From Diogma glabrata (Eukaryota > Arthropoda > Insecta > Diptera > Cylindrotomidae), in the NCBI GenBank assembly GCA_963693315.1, contig OY856187.1, positions 381,227,460 through 381,291,459 on the forward strand: DNA of 64,000 nt, written 5' to 3'. Position numbers and translations under genes: made by a program. Of the stretch, positions 34,217 to 44,599 are shown in pieces. The stretch's first letter is position 1, and every line of letters begins with the position of its first letter. The notes below the pieces were generated by a model. The model did no database searches. It saw only the letters and a list, made by a program, of their open reading frames with translations, and was not told the DNA's origin.

Positions 34217-35638
34217 TCAAAATGTTGTAGATTTTAATTCTAGAAATACACCTTCAACATGAATTCGGACACTCGCAATATTGAACGTCTCGGTAATTTC
34301 CTCATCAGTCAATTTTCCAGCATGCAAAAATGGAGGTGTTACAACAATTTCATTCGGAATACTGATTGAACTTTGTATGTGTGGAAATCCGTTGTCTGCC
34401 ATAATTACATCACCTTGCTCCAATAGCTTCAAAAAACCACAATCATTGGTTATAAAAGGTACCTCCATAACATTGCGACTTAAACAAAATCATTCCTGAG
34501 GGTGTTATACCAACTAAAAATTTTATGGTATACCCAGATTTATAATTGGAATACAAGTGATTTTGTATTTTTATCGGCCCAGGTTGTTCCGTACGGATTT
34601 CCGTGCAGTCAATTATTACTCAATAATTTGGGTAGTGTAATTTAAATGCTGGTAGCATAGTCAACTGGACTGCTTCTTTGCTCGGCCAAAAAACAAAATT
34701 CTTTGTTTTGTTTGATAAAATTACAAGTATCTCGTGAAAAATACGTGCAATAGTAGTCGAGTCCACATCAAACAGTGGTGCAATAGCATCAAAAAGCAAT
34801 CCAGTTTTAATTTTCATTAAACAGATTAGGAGTCGATTTTCCGCACTTACTTTGTTGCATTTAAAAACTGGTAACATATCAAATAATAATTTAAACACTT
34901 CTTCTCTTTCTCCAGTTAATGATTTTAATTGCTTACTGCCTTTAATAGATGGATAACCATTAAAATTTGGTGAAAGAATTGGATCAGTTTTCACCATTTG
35001 ATCTTTTTTTGGAATGCAGCTGCTTCCGACAAAGCTTGAAAGTGGTATACAAGCTTGAGTTGAAACAGTATTTGATTCACAGCTAAATTGACAAAAAAAA
35101 ATCGAAAGTATTTTCTATTTTTTCAAATGACACTACCTGAATTTCTTTGTCATATTTTTTTACCGCATCACTTTCAACCGTAAGGTTATTTGAACATGAC
35201 ATTTCAGCCGAACTTTGAGTTAGTAATACTGATTCAGTTTTCCGTTTTTTCCACCTATTAAATCGGACAATATCAGCATTGGAGTATGCCTTTCTTTTAT
35301 ATTATATTGGTATGGAAAAAGTGTTGGATTAAAAGATGGATGTCTTGGATCTCCAGATTTTGATCCTTCAACAAAATGCTCACTGCAAATTCTCGAACTC
35401 TTATTTGGTTGCCACAACGTACCATCGTTGCTATAAACGCAGATTTGGATTTTGATTTATTGTCATTGATTTATTTTTATACTTACTTCAAACGATTAAT
35501 TGAATTTATCCAAATTTTCCTACGTTCCAGTTCATGGGGTATTGCGGTAAAGGAATATAATTTAACTAAAGCTGTTGTATTACCATAGGTATTACAACAA
35601 CATACAACACAACATATCGTGTTACCGGATCTTTGCAT
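34217..35638 (-). pseudogene. THAP plus DDE_4 (Harbinger/ISL2EU-like) transposase, broken
   Basis: Exon 1 (ATG at 35638) encodes CCVVCCC then LYSFTAIPHELERRKIWI. After an intron (donor GTAAGT, acceptor TTTATAG near 35437) come WQPNKSSRICSEHF and PTLFPY, completing a C2CH THAP DNA-binding domain. A frameshift lies near 35300 and a second intron near 35130-35075. The catalytic domain then follows. IIDCTEI carries the first Asp, VIMADNGF (about 34400) the second and SVRIHVE the Glu. A TGA at about 34618, just before IIDCTEI, and a frameshift near 34460 disrupt it. The family cuts and pastes transposon DNA in the nucleus. All three catalytic residues are still legible. Confidence 0.82.
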
Positions 35639-35820
35639 TTTTGAATATAATATATGAAAAATTAATATAAAAATTATTAACACCAACAATATCAAAGTAA
35701 TCTTGTTTACAAAATTATACTGTCATTCCAAAGCTTTTAAAAAATCCGGTAGAGGCACTATCTCCCATTTTGCAGTTTCTCTATAATATCACTTAAAACA
35801 CATTAGTTACAATAGTACAT

Positions 35821-35938
35821 TATGATGCTAGGACGTAAAGCTAAAGATTTTGGACGGTTGTGGAGTTTGCAAATCGAGGCGCTAGCCGAGATTTGCACCC
35901 ACATTAAGTCCAAAATAGCTTACGTCCGTGCATCATAT
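35821..35938. repeat. Short palindrome (about 55-bp arms)
   Basis: TATGATGCTAGGACGTAAAG on the left pairs with the reverse complement of CTTACGTCCGTGCATCATA on the right. The interior TTTTGGAC..GTCCAAAA and GCAAATCGAGGCGC/GAGATTTGC also pair. Either a hairpin MITE or a subterminal hairpin of the adjacent ISL2EU-like element. Confidence 0.8.
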
Positions 35939-35939
35939 A

Positions 35940-37138
35940 CTATTTTTTATTCGCCGCAAGCAAAATATTTTAAGAAAATTTGTTTAATCTAAATTAAAAT
36001 GATAAATTTTCATAAATTTTAAAATAAAAATATGTGGAACAAGTAACCTTTGACAAAATATTTATTAGTTTTTCCAAATTGTTGTGTAGCTATGACAACA
36101 AATGATAACAACTATTTTAATTGGATAATGAAACTTTGAATTTAAGGGTTGCTTTGATAAAAATTTTTATTTTTCATAGAATTTAAACAAATACAAATGC
36201 TTTTTACTTTTTTGGACGTAGCTATGACAACAAAATAAATAGTTGAAAAGTAATACTTTAAAGCCAAAAATCACAGTAATAAAGTAACACTTTAATATGT
36301 AGGCGAATAAAAAAATATAAAATTAAATCATATATTCTATAAAATGTACATTACTCTATTATTATTATTATTTTTTCGCTTTTTATAATTCGTTTAAATT
36401 CGAAATTATAATATTTTCTTTTGTTAAAATAAATGTCAAACTAAATCAGCAATAGAAAAAATTTGACAACAACGATTTTTGATAAGTCTTCCACGACGTC
36501 GCTAAGACGCATATATTGCTTCCCCATTTCGCTTAATACTTGAGTCTTTAAAATGGTAGTTTGATGTCAGATAGTGACTTATAGGTCGCAAAATGTCGTT
36601 TGGGCTAGTTGGGGTCGTATGGGCTAGTTCATGTTACTTGGGATATTATTAGTTTAATTTTGTTGTACTTTGTATATCATTCACTAAAAGCACGATTTTA
36701 GATTGAACTTTTTTTTGTTTAGAACAGATTAAATAAGGCTTAATAAAATAAATTGCACTGACAATTCAACTCACTAAATTAAGTTTCAATAAGGTCCAAT
36801 AAAAACGCTTCATTTACTATTTTTTAACAAATCAAAACAAATTTTTTCGATTATTTTTCTCTGGTGGGAAGGAACAGCGAATATTTTCGGCCTACTTAAT
36901 ATATTAATTTAAAACAAAAATTCACATACAAAACTATGTGAAAATGCAATTTGCAAATAGTAAAAATGTCCGTTTTCATTCATAAATGATTGCATGTTTA
37001 TGTTTATTTGTCAAAAATAAATTACAAATTTATAACATTTATGCGCCTACTAAGATGAAATAATATTTTATTATGTATGATTATGTTGTATGAAATAATG
37101 TTACTATTTCTGTTCGTTAAATTGTCTGCTAAATACAA
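35940..37138. other. AT-rich gap with weak inverted motif
   Basis: No gene is supported. TTTTTTATTCGCC at about 35943 recurs inverted as GGCGAATAAAAAA at about 36302. An (ATT)n tract lies near 36356-36375. Terminal repeats of the ISL2EU-like element were sought here without success. Confidence 0.5.
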
Positions 37139-37293
37139 CTCGTCACCAAATTATTAGTCGATTATTTTTCAACATTACCACTCTTGCCATTTGAGGTCAA
37201 AAATTTCCCTCGTGCGTTACGCGCACTCGGGACCTCAAATGACATTCGTAATAATGATTATGAAAAATAATCGACTATTATTTGACGACTCGT
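37139..37293. repeat. Palindrome with GC-rich centre
   Basis: TTAGTCGATTATTTTTCA and CATTTGAGGTC on the left recur inverted as GACCTCAAATG and TGAAAAATAATCGACTA on the right. The centre is CCTCGTGCGTTACGCGCACT, itself a small hairpin. This looks like a hairpin MITE lying about 110 bp left of the CMC-type transposon. Confidence 0.85.
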
Positions 37294-37404
37294 GATATTA
37301 TATATGATTATTTTTTTGCTGATTTTCATTGAAATTTTTTTATTTTTCAAAATATTTCATTTGCAAAGATGGCCAAATCCCAAAGTATTTTTTTTTGTTG
37401 TCTA

Positions 37405-37428
37405 CACGGTTAAAAATTTGGGTATTAT
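37405..37428 (+). repeat. Left terminal inverted repeat of the CMC-like transposon
   Basis: CACGGTTAAAAATTTGGGTA pairs with the right terminus at 44168-44189, differing mainly in the central A/T run. The outermost bases are CAC. The preceding TA is repeated after the right end. Confidence 0.75.
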
Positions 37429-37996
37429 TTTCAATAACTTGATTCCTATTAAAGTTATTAATATGAATTTTTTTATTGATTTAATATTTTATGAAATTAT
37501 AAATGATCTTTTTATCAGATTTATTATAAAATTAAAACAAAACTTATATAAAAGATAGTTTTACATTTTTTTTGAAAAAATAAATATATTTTGTATATCA
37601 ATATAAAACAATTTCTGATTATTTTTATACTAGTGCAAGATATAAATAAAATTAATACAAAAATAATATTAATTTAATACAAAATATGTATTTAAACCAG
37701 ATACTATGGGTGAAGCTAATAATTTAAATTTATTTATTTAATAATGTGTACTTATAAATTGTTTTTGTTTCGACCGTTTTTAATAAAAGCAGGTATAAAA
37801 TAAATATATAAACTTATTTTTTTAATACGGTACTGAGTATGAATTTTATATTTTTAAGATATAAACTATCCTAACTTCTAACGGCAGATTTATTTATTTT
37901 GTCTTTTGATTTATTTTGTTTTTATTATAAATCTACACGTGGAAAGTGCAAGTGGAAAAATCATTTACTTTTGTTTAGTTTGTTTAGTTTATAACA

Positions 37997-40657
37997 ATGA
38001 GTGGGTTTTTTGTGACCGTTCAAATAGAAAATGATAAAAAAATAGTGGAAATTATAAAATATAGTACATCTGTAAATTATGAATATACAGATTATGTTTA
38101 TTCTGGTAAGTTATAAGTTAATTTTTATAAGTGCTACCTTTATATATATAGAAAAGCATATAGGATCTGAATACCATATTAGGTTGTCCTTTTTTAAAAA
38201 TAGTAATTTCTATTTGTTTAGAGTTTATTGTGGTCAATGGCTTTGTAGATTTCACATAATTTTGAAGGATATATCGTGATTTTTAAAACTGCAAAAACAA
38301 ACACAAAAACTTATATGGATTAAGATTTGTTATTGTATTATAATTAAAATTGCTTTATTTCTTTAAAATATCAAAACAAATTTTTTAACCGGTTTCGTTT
38401 ATCATCACAAGAAAGAAAATTTGAAAATCAGTGTAATTATACTTCAATAAAAAATTATCCATAGAAATGTTTGTGTTTTGTGTTTGTTTTGTAGATTTAA
38501 AAATAAGGATATTTTCTTAACAATTATTTGGAATTAACAAGGCTGCTGTCCACAGTTTATTATAAACAAAAAAATTGTGATTCCATTCCACTGCTCTTCG
38601 AACTAAAATTATATTTGTAATTTTTATCAATGTATATATTCACAAATTATAGCACTCGAAGGTAGTAACGTGAAATTTGAAGATTTCGATTGTTTCCTGA
38701 ATGTACATGGAGCGCGTATTGAGGAAAATATTTTAGTAAAGTATATGGAACAATTCCTTTACCAACGTTGTGCTTGTTTACTCCTTAGAGTTAAAACGAA
38801 GCTTATATTAGATATGAATATGGTTGAAGAGTTAAATACGACGAAGTTTATACTAGATATGAATACGGTTGAAGAATTAAATACGTCGTTATATGAAAAT
38901 TTTAACGCAGAGGAAGAAATATTCAAAGGCGGCTTAAAAAGATCGAATGCCGCGATTGGTTTAAGTTTATTAATAACACCAGAAGTAAAAAATATAAACT
39001 TTCAAATTTTCTAATTTTGTCAAATACAACAGTTTTTCTTTTTCATATATGCAGTCTATTAAAGGATACCTTAAAAGGAAACCTGAGGGTTCAAAAATCT
39101 TTTTAGATTTCGAACAGACTGGTTGTCTAAAAAATACTTACAGACGGAAAATCGTTTCTTACCTAGCCGCTTTTATTAATGAAAATTTTGGATTTAAACC
39201 GACTAAAGATCAGCAGCTTACTGTTGCAGAAGCATGTCAAAAATTATTCCCATGTTTAAAAGCGGTCCGTATTTATTTTTTATAAATTCTATTAAATTAT
39301 CAAGGGCAGAACTTGAACGAAAAATTTTTCAAATTTCGGGTTCCTAAAAGTGCATTTTAATCAAATACCTGCATGTTTATATTAATCGTATATTTATTTG
39401 TTTTTATAATTCAATTTAATTTACAGGATTTATTGTTTAATTCAACGAATAGCGGTTTTTTGCAGATTAAATTAAAAAACGAAAGAGTCAAGAAAAGAAA
39501 AATAGAAAACGGGTTTGAAGTAAATTCCAATGAAACCATCGAGTTTTTAAATCCGCCAATAGATAAAAAAACAATTGAGCAAGATATTCACATTTTGATA
39601 TCGGCCTCTCTGCCTGAAGAAATACCATTGGCTAAAGAAAAATTAAAAGCCACATTGGATTACCGAAAATTTGAAAGTCAAAAAGAAAACTTTTGTATAT
39701 ATGACAATTGCCGTTATTTTTTTGTGTGCCCAGAACTAGTAAGTAAAATAAATACAAATATTCAATACCAATATATAATAAAAATTGTTTTCATAGATTG
39801 TTTTTGACTTTGAGTTGAGATTTGGTACCACTCAAAAACTAAGCGAACATTGGCAATCCTACCAAAAACATATTTTTTCGATTGTAAAGAGCTCCGGAAA
39901 AACGCTGTGATACACGGAAACCGACAAAAATATAGGTAATTCGCCAATGATTAGTAAATTAAAATATCATACTAAATTCTTTTGTTTTAAATATATAGAT
40001 TGGGACACCCAAACCCTTTCAGTTCTTAATTTATTGCGACTTTTGCCACCATCTCCAGCTGGACGTATTAAATTTCATCGGCTGACGAGCAAGCCGTTAG
40101 CAATTTAATAGTTCATAAACAGGTAAGGAATTTTTATTTATTTTTGATCACGTAAAAGCTTTGTTTAATAGGTTACTTTCGATGGTTAGCCTATAACAAC
40201 AACTGATTTTTATTAAGTTTTACATTGAAGCTATAAACCTTTTGATTACATCTAAAAATAATAATTTTTAATTGTTTTCAAAATTTAGTATAAATTTTTA
40301 ATATTTTTTTTTATTATTTAAATTATTTAGGCTGGCTTACAAAACGAAGATTACATTGGGCAGTCAAGTGGTAAAACACCTTTTATTGTTGCTGTAGGAA
40401 AAACAAAAACAGAAATACAGCAGTACCTAATTGTTATCGACAATAACTTAATTCCAATTTCAAAAAATTTACAATTTATTGATGCATTGGACCTAGTCTT
40501 TAAATTGCATTTTATTTTTGATATAAAATACGATAACAATTTACGGTTATTCTGGAGTTTTTTGCAGAAATATTTATACAATAAGGATTTGTTTAATATA
40601 CCAGTAACATTACAGGATTTACAACAAAAGTTCTTAAGTATATCAACTGCAAATTAA
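37997..40657 (+). pseudogene. Accessory protein of the CMC-like transposon, seven exons, function unknown
   Basis: Exons inferred from canonical junctions are 37997-38105, 38653-38984, 39055-about 39264, 39427-39738, 39797-39935, 39999-40122 and 40331-40657. Phases agree throughout; the donor after 39264 (GTCCGT) is weak. The product, about 517 residues, starts MSGFFVTVQIENDKKIVEII. Its C-terminal part (IVAVGKTKTEIQQYLIVIDN then NLIPISKN, ALDLVFKLHFIFDIKYD and FLQKYLYN) matches, from memory, a protein that recurs beside this transposase type in fish, cnidarian and insect genomes. No enzymatic motif is visible. A TGA at 39908 in exon 5 and a frameshift near 40080 in exon 6 interrupt it. A 45-bp tandem duplication sits in exon 2. 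Confidence 0.7.
38800..38890 (+). repeat. In-frame 45-bp tandem duplication in accessory-gene exon 2
   Basis: The duplicated peptides read KLILDMNMVEELNTT and KFILDMNTVEELNTS, 15 residues each, encoded by adjacent 45-bp blocks with about four differences. The reading frame is preserved. Confidence 0.93.
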
Positions 40658-40833
40658 TTATTATCATCGATTATCAATTATTATTATTATCGATTATTAA
40701 TTATTATTATCAAATCATTCGTGATCGTAGTCATTTTCATTAATTGAATTATTTTATTTTTAATATATATGAATTTGAATATTAATTGTAGTTACTAGTT
40801 ACTATTTAGTAACTTTAGTTACTAAATATAAAA

Positions 40834-43560
40834 ATGAATTCAAATATGAAACTATATACATGTTTTGTTTGTCAAAAACGGACATTTATTATTTCTAAAA
40901 TGGTAACCCATTTAAAATTAGAACATTCCCTTTTAGACTCTAAATTTTTAGCTTTACGTTGTATTAGCAACAAAAATTGTTTGGCAATGTTTAATACATA
41001 TTCTGGTTTAAGAAGACATACACTAAAATGTTCAAATGTTACTACCGTTGTTCAGGAAAGCATAGTATCTTATAGTCAGCCAACAAACGAAACTAGCAAT
41101 AGACTTGAGTCTGAAAACCAATATTTGCTCGAAAATAAAAATGATAGTACAACTACTAATGTTTACAAACCTATTATAAATAGCTTAGGATACGAACAAA
41201 ATAACACAAATGTATCAAATTTCAATGTTAGTGTGAAAACTTTTGGTTTTAATCTAGATAGTTTAGGTTTGCCAGATACAACGATTAATAAAATATTCAT
41301 TTATACCTCTCAACTAGTTCAAAATATTTCAGAAGACTACACTAATGCTATACTTACAATGAATACAAATTCCACTACGCGAGAAATTTTGGAAACAACT
41401 GCAGCAGTTAATAAGGGACATGAAAATTGTCTAAACCAGTTTCTGACCAAACATAAACGAAGTTGTCATTTTCAAAAGTCTGCATATTTTATGAGGCCAA
41501 TGGAAATATCAACCAGTACCCGGTGGGACCGTAAATACTGTAAACAGTTGAATATATATAAAAAATGTTTGGTGCAAAATACTTTTCAGTATATTTCTAT
41601 ATTGGAAACTCTAAAAGCTTTATTTACAAATAAAAGTTTTAGTAATAACTTTTTTCGACAACATACTTGTAGTCCAACTAAACTTTCAAAATTTTGTTGT
41701 GGTTCCATTTTTAATGAGACAAATTTTTATAAAAATAACCCTAATGCCATCATGCTACAATGTTTTTACGACGATTTTGAATGTACTAATCCTATAGGCA
41801 GCCATAAAACTATTCATAAGATAGGTGCGATTTATTTTAGAGTTCTAAACCTTCCAACTGTCTATTTATCACGTATTGAAAATATTCATTTATACCGCAT
41901 TCACAGCGGCTTAGCAAATTAGTAGATGTAATTTAAATCTGTGCTGTAAACACTTTTTATTTTAAAATCTTGCAACTAATTTGATATCTAGGCTTACTAC
42001 CATTACAAACGATTCAAATACTTACGATTCAAGTTACAATCTACGTTTTAAACTCATATTAAATATGCCAAGATGCAAATTATAATATACTATCTACTAA
42101 TTTGCTTTGTCGCTGTGAATGCGGTATTAGTGGCATTATTTAATGTAAATGATATAAAGCATGGAACAACTTACAATCAAATTATTAAACCTCTTATAGA
42201 CGATATTAAAGTTTTAGAGACCGTTGGCATTTCAACTAATCAAGGTATTCTTGTTGGTTCCCTCACAAGCTTCACGCATGACAATTTGGGTGAAAATCAA
42301 TTATTAGGCTTTTCCGGAGGGTTTAATGCTAATTATTTTTGTCGATTTTGCGAGATAAACAGAATTGAAATGCAAAACATTTTGGTAGAGAAGACTGAAA
42401 AAATGCGCACTTTAGCAAGTGTAAGAATCAATGCCTTAAATGAAAATAAGGTATTAAAAATGGGAGTTAAAAGTATTTCCCTACTTAGTGAAATAATGAA
42501 CTACGATATTTTTAAAAATGCTACAGTAGATCCTATGCACGATTTACTTGAAGGGGTAGTACCCTTTATTATACTAGCTTTATTCAATTTCTTTTCGAGT
42601 TCAAAGATAATCAGTAAAGAACAGATCAATGATAGAATACATTCTTTTAACTATGGTTATTTATACAGGAAAGTATTACCCACATCTGCGATTACTAAAG
42701 AATCTTTAGGACTTTCGGCGTCTCAATGTTGGTGTTTGGCAATACATTTACCTTTCATATTTGGCGATTTAATAACAATAAATTTAATGGAAAGATGGAG
42801 TGGAATTACATCCGTTCTTCGAATCTTACAAATAGTTTTTTCAAAACATGTTAATATAACTGAAATAGATAAATTGAAAAAATTAATAGAAAACCATTTG
42901 ACAATTGTTGTGAATGTATTTAAAATTAAACTGATTCCTAAACATCATATTCTTACGCATTATCCAAATGTATTATTAAAAATGGGTCCAATAAGTCAGT
43001 TTTCTGTTATGAGATTCGAGTCGAAACATCAATACTTCAAAAATTTATCAACGAAGCTAAAAAACTTCATAAATTTACCTAAAACCTTGTCTCAAAGACA
43101 TCAGAAGATGTTTGCTAATACTTGGAAAAATTTAGTTATGGATCACGAGATCCACATAGGTAAACTTAGTAGATCGTCGAAAAATGAACTCGAAGAAATC
43201 GTAACTAAATGGACATCGCTAGAATACGTTGAAAATGAATTATTATTAATCGTTTCGTACTTTGAAAATTATGTACACTATCGTCCATTATTAGTTATTT
43301 CTTTCATAGATGATCCATCTTACTTTTATCAAATTAAATATATAATTAAGTTTAGAAATCGTCATTTACTATTATGTAAAAAACTTATCACTAAAGCTTT
43401 TGATAACTTCCATAACTCATTTGAGGTAGAAGAAGACTATAATAATAGCATTTTAAGTTCATATATATTTGATTGTTCAAAATTCAATGAAAATATGTAT
43501 AGTTATGAAATGGTAATTTCAAGAAAAACCAATAAAAATTATATTTTAAATAAGTGTTAA
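40834..43560 (+). pseudogene. C2H2-finger DDE transposase of CMC/EnSpm type, disrupted by a MITE
   Basis: The N-terminus has one C2H2 finger (C10-x2-C13, H26-x4-H31) and a second Cys/His cluster (C43, C49, H62, C66), presumably for binding element DNA. The catalytic core follows. CFYDDFECTNPIGSHK (Asp313/314) and the NLP motif match the first-Asp region of EnSpm-type Transposase_21 domains. FTHDNLGENQLLGFSGGF plus FCRFC carries the second Asp, and DPMHDLLEGV a conserved MHD..E motif. IPKHHILTHYP, MRFESKHQYFK and a conserved C-terminal region follow. Apart from a 234-bp MITE at 41893-42126, the frame is open over about 830 codons. It follows the accessory gene by about 180 bp on the same strand. 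Confidence 0.8.
41893..42126. mobile_element. 234-bp MITE inside the transposase ORF, TTA target-site duplication
   Basis: Terminal inverted repeats begin TACCGCATTCACAGCG on both ends and extend about 38 bp with a few mismatches (through GCAAATTAGTAGAT). TTA precedes the element (41890-41892) and follows it (42127-42129). Removing the MITE and one TTA rejoins the flanking codons as Asn-Ile-His-Leu/Val-Ala-Leu-Phe in frame. The 3-bp TTA duplication is typical of PIF/Harbinger-type movement. Confidence 0.93.
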
Positions 43561-44167
43561 TTAAAACACATCAAATATATATTACATAAATAAATGTATA
43601 AAATATCTTTAAAATAATATAGCAATTATAATAATAATAATACTCATATGTAAATATTAAATTATATAGTAAATGGAATTTTATGAAATAAATGTTTGTG
43701 AAAATAATGGTTTTGTGATATTAATAAACGAAATAAATAAAAAATGCAACTATAATCTTTCATTCTTATATAGTCAATAATGTATTCTCAACAGGTATTA
43801 ATGTAATATCTACATCTCTATTAATTTAATCGGTTTTTTTTTCAAGTTAACAATTTTTCCATATGAGTTATTGATACGTTTAGAGTATCAAATTGATCAT
43901 AAATATATATTAAAAAATTTAATACAAAATTGTAATTAATTTAATAAATCCATTTAATATATTTATATGATCACATTTATAACTCATTATTATGAAAGTA
44001 TTCTATATCAATTGGTATTAGTTTAAAACTTAGATTTATCAAAGTTTTAATAGGATGTGATATATAGAATCAATAAACTTTGATATGAAATTTTATAAAT
44101 AGTGAATATATTAGTTTTATAACATTTAGCGTGTGGACTTATATGAATATCTAAAATTGATCAATGT

Positions 44168-44189
44168 TATACCTTTTTTTTCAACCGTG
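44168..44189 (-). repeat. Right terminal inverted repeat of the CMC-like transposon
   Basis: The reverse complement reads CACGGTTGAAAAAAAAGGTA, matching the left end at 37405. It is followed by TA. Confidence 0.75.
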
Positions 44190-44390
44190 TAGAAGTTTAG
44201 TCTTTAAGCCAAAACATAATAAAATTACGAACATTCGTTTTGTTTCGTTGACGAGACAAACCCATTTCAATATGTACTAACAAAAAATATGCCAGTTGCA
44301 GAATTTCCTGAAATTTGGCATATATATGGTGAATTTTCTAGCAAAAAAAAATAGAAAACCACTTATTAATATTTTTTATCATACTAACGA

Positions 44391-44565
44391 TTACCGAAGT
44401 TTAAAAAAATCGGAAACGGTCGGGTTCAGATCCTCGGCGCCTTGATTCAATTTTTCATCTATATAAAGACTCATTTCTTCGTCCAATAAATAGCATGCCA
44501 TCATCAGGGAATTTTCCATAGCTAAGATTGAGGGTGCTACCACGGAATTAATGGAGTTTGTCCAC
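44391..44565 (-). CDS. Possible isolated exon, unidentified (uncertain)
   Basis: On the minus strand an acceptor-like AATATATCAG precedes a 58-residue open stretch beginning GFWWTNSINSVVAPSILAME, with MMACYLLDEEMSLYIDEKL further on. It ends FFKLR at a plausible donor, CG|GTAATC. Its composition is balanced and protein-like, unlike most chance frames in this window. I do not recognise a family. The ggtagcaccctcaat stretch also occurs near 24140, so it may belong to a dispersed element. Confidence 0.3.
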
Positions 44566-44599
44566 CAGAACCCCTGATATATTAAATTGTCTATTGATA

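Larger units (their letters stand above)
37405..44189 (+). mobile_element. Complete-structure CMC/EnSpm-like DNA transposon, 6,785 bp
   Basis: The left end CACGGTTAAAAATTTGGGTA matches the inverted right end, which reads TATACC(T)n CAACCGTG on the plus strand. TA flanks both sides (37403-37404 and 44190-44191). CAC-starting termini and short target duplications are typical of CMC (CACTA, Mirage, Chapaev) elements. Inside are two plus-strand genes, a seven-exon accessory gene and a C2H2/DDE transposase. Both have acquired lesions: a stop and frameshift in the first, a MITE in the second. Decay is nevertheless light. Confidence 0.8.

Noticed and set aside
41923..42126. An intron between the two transposase ORFs
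   Set aside because: There is no GT donor at the point where homology stops. The inverted termini and TTA duplication explain the interruption as a MITE.
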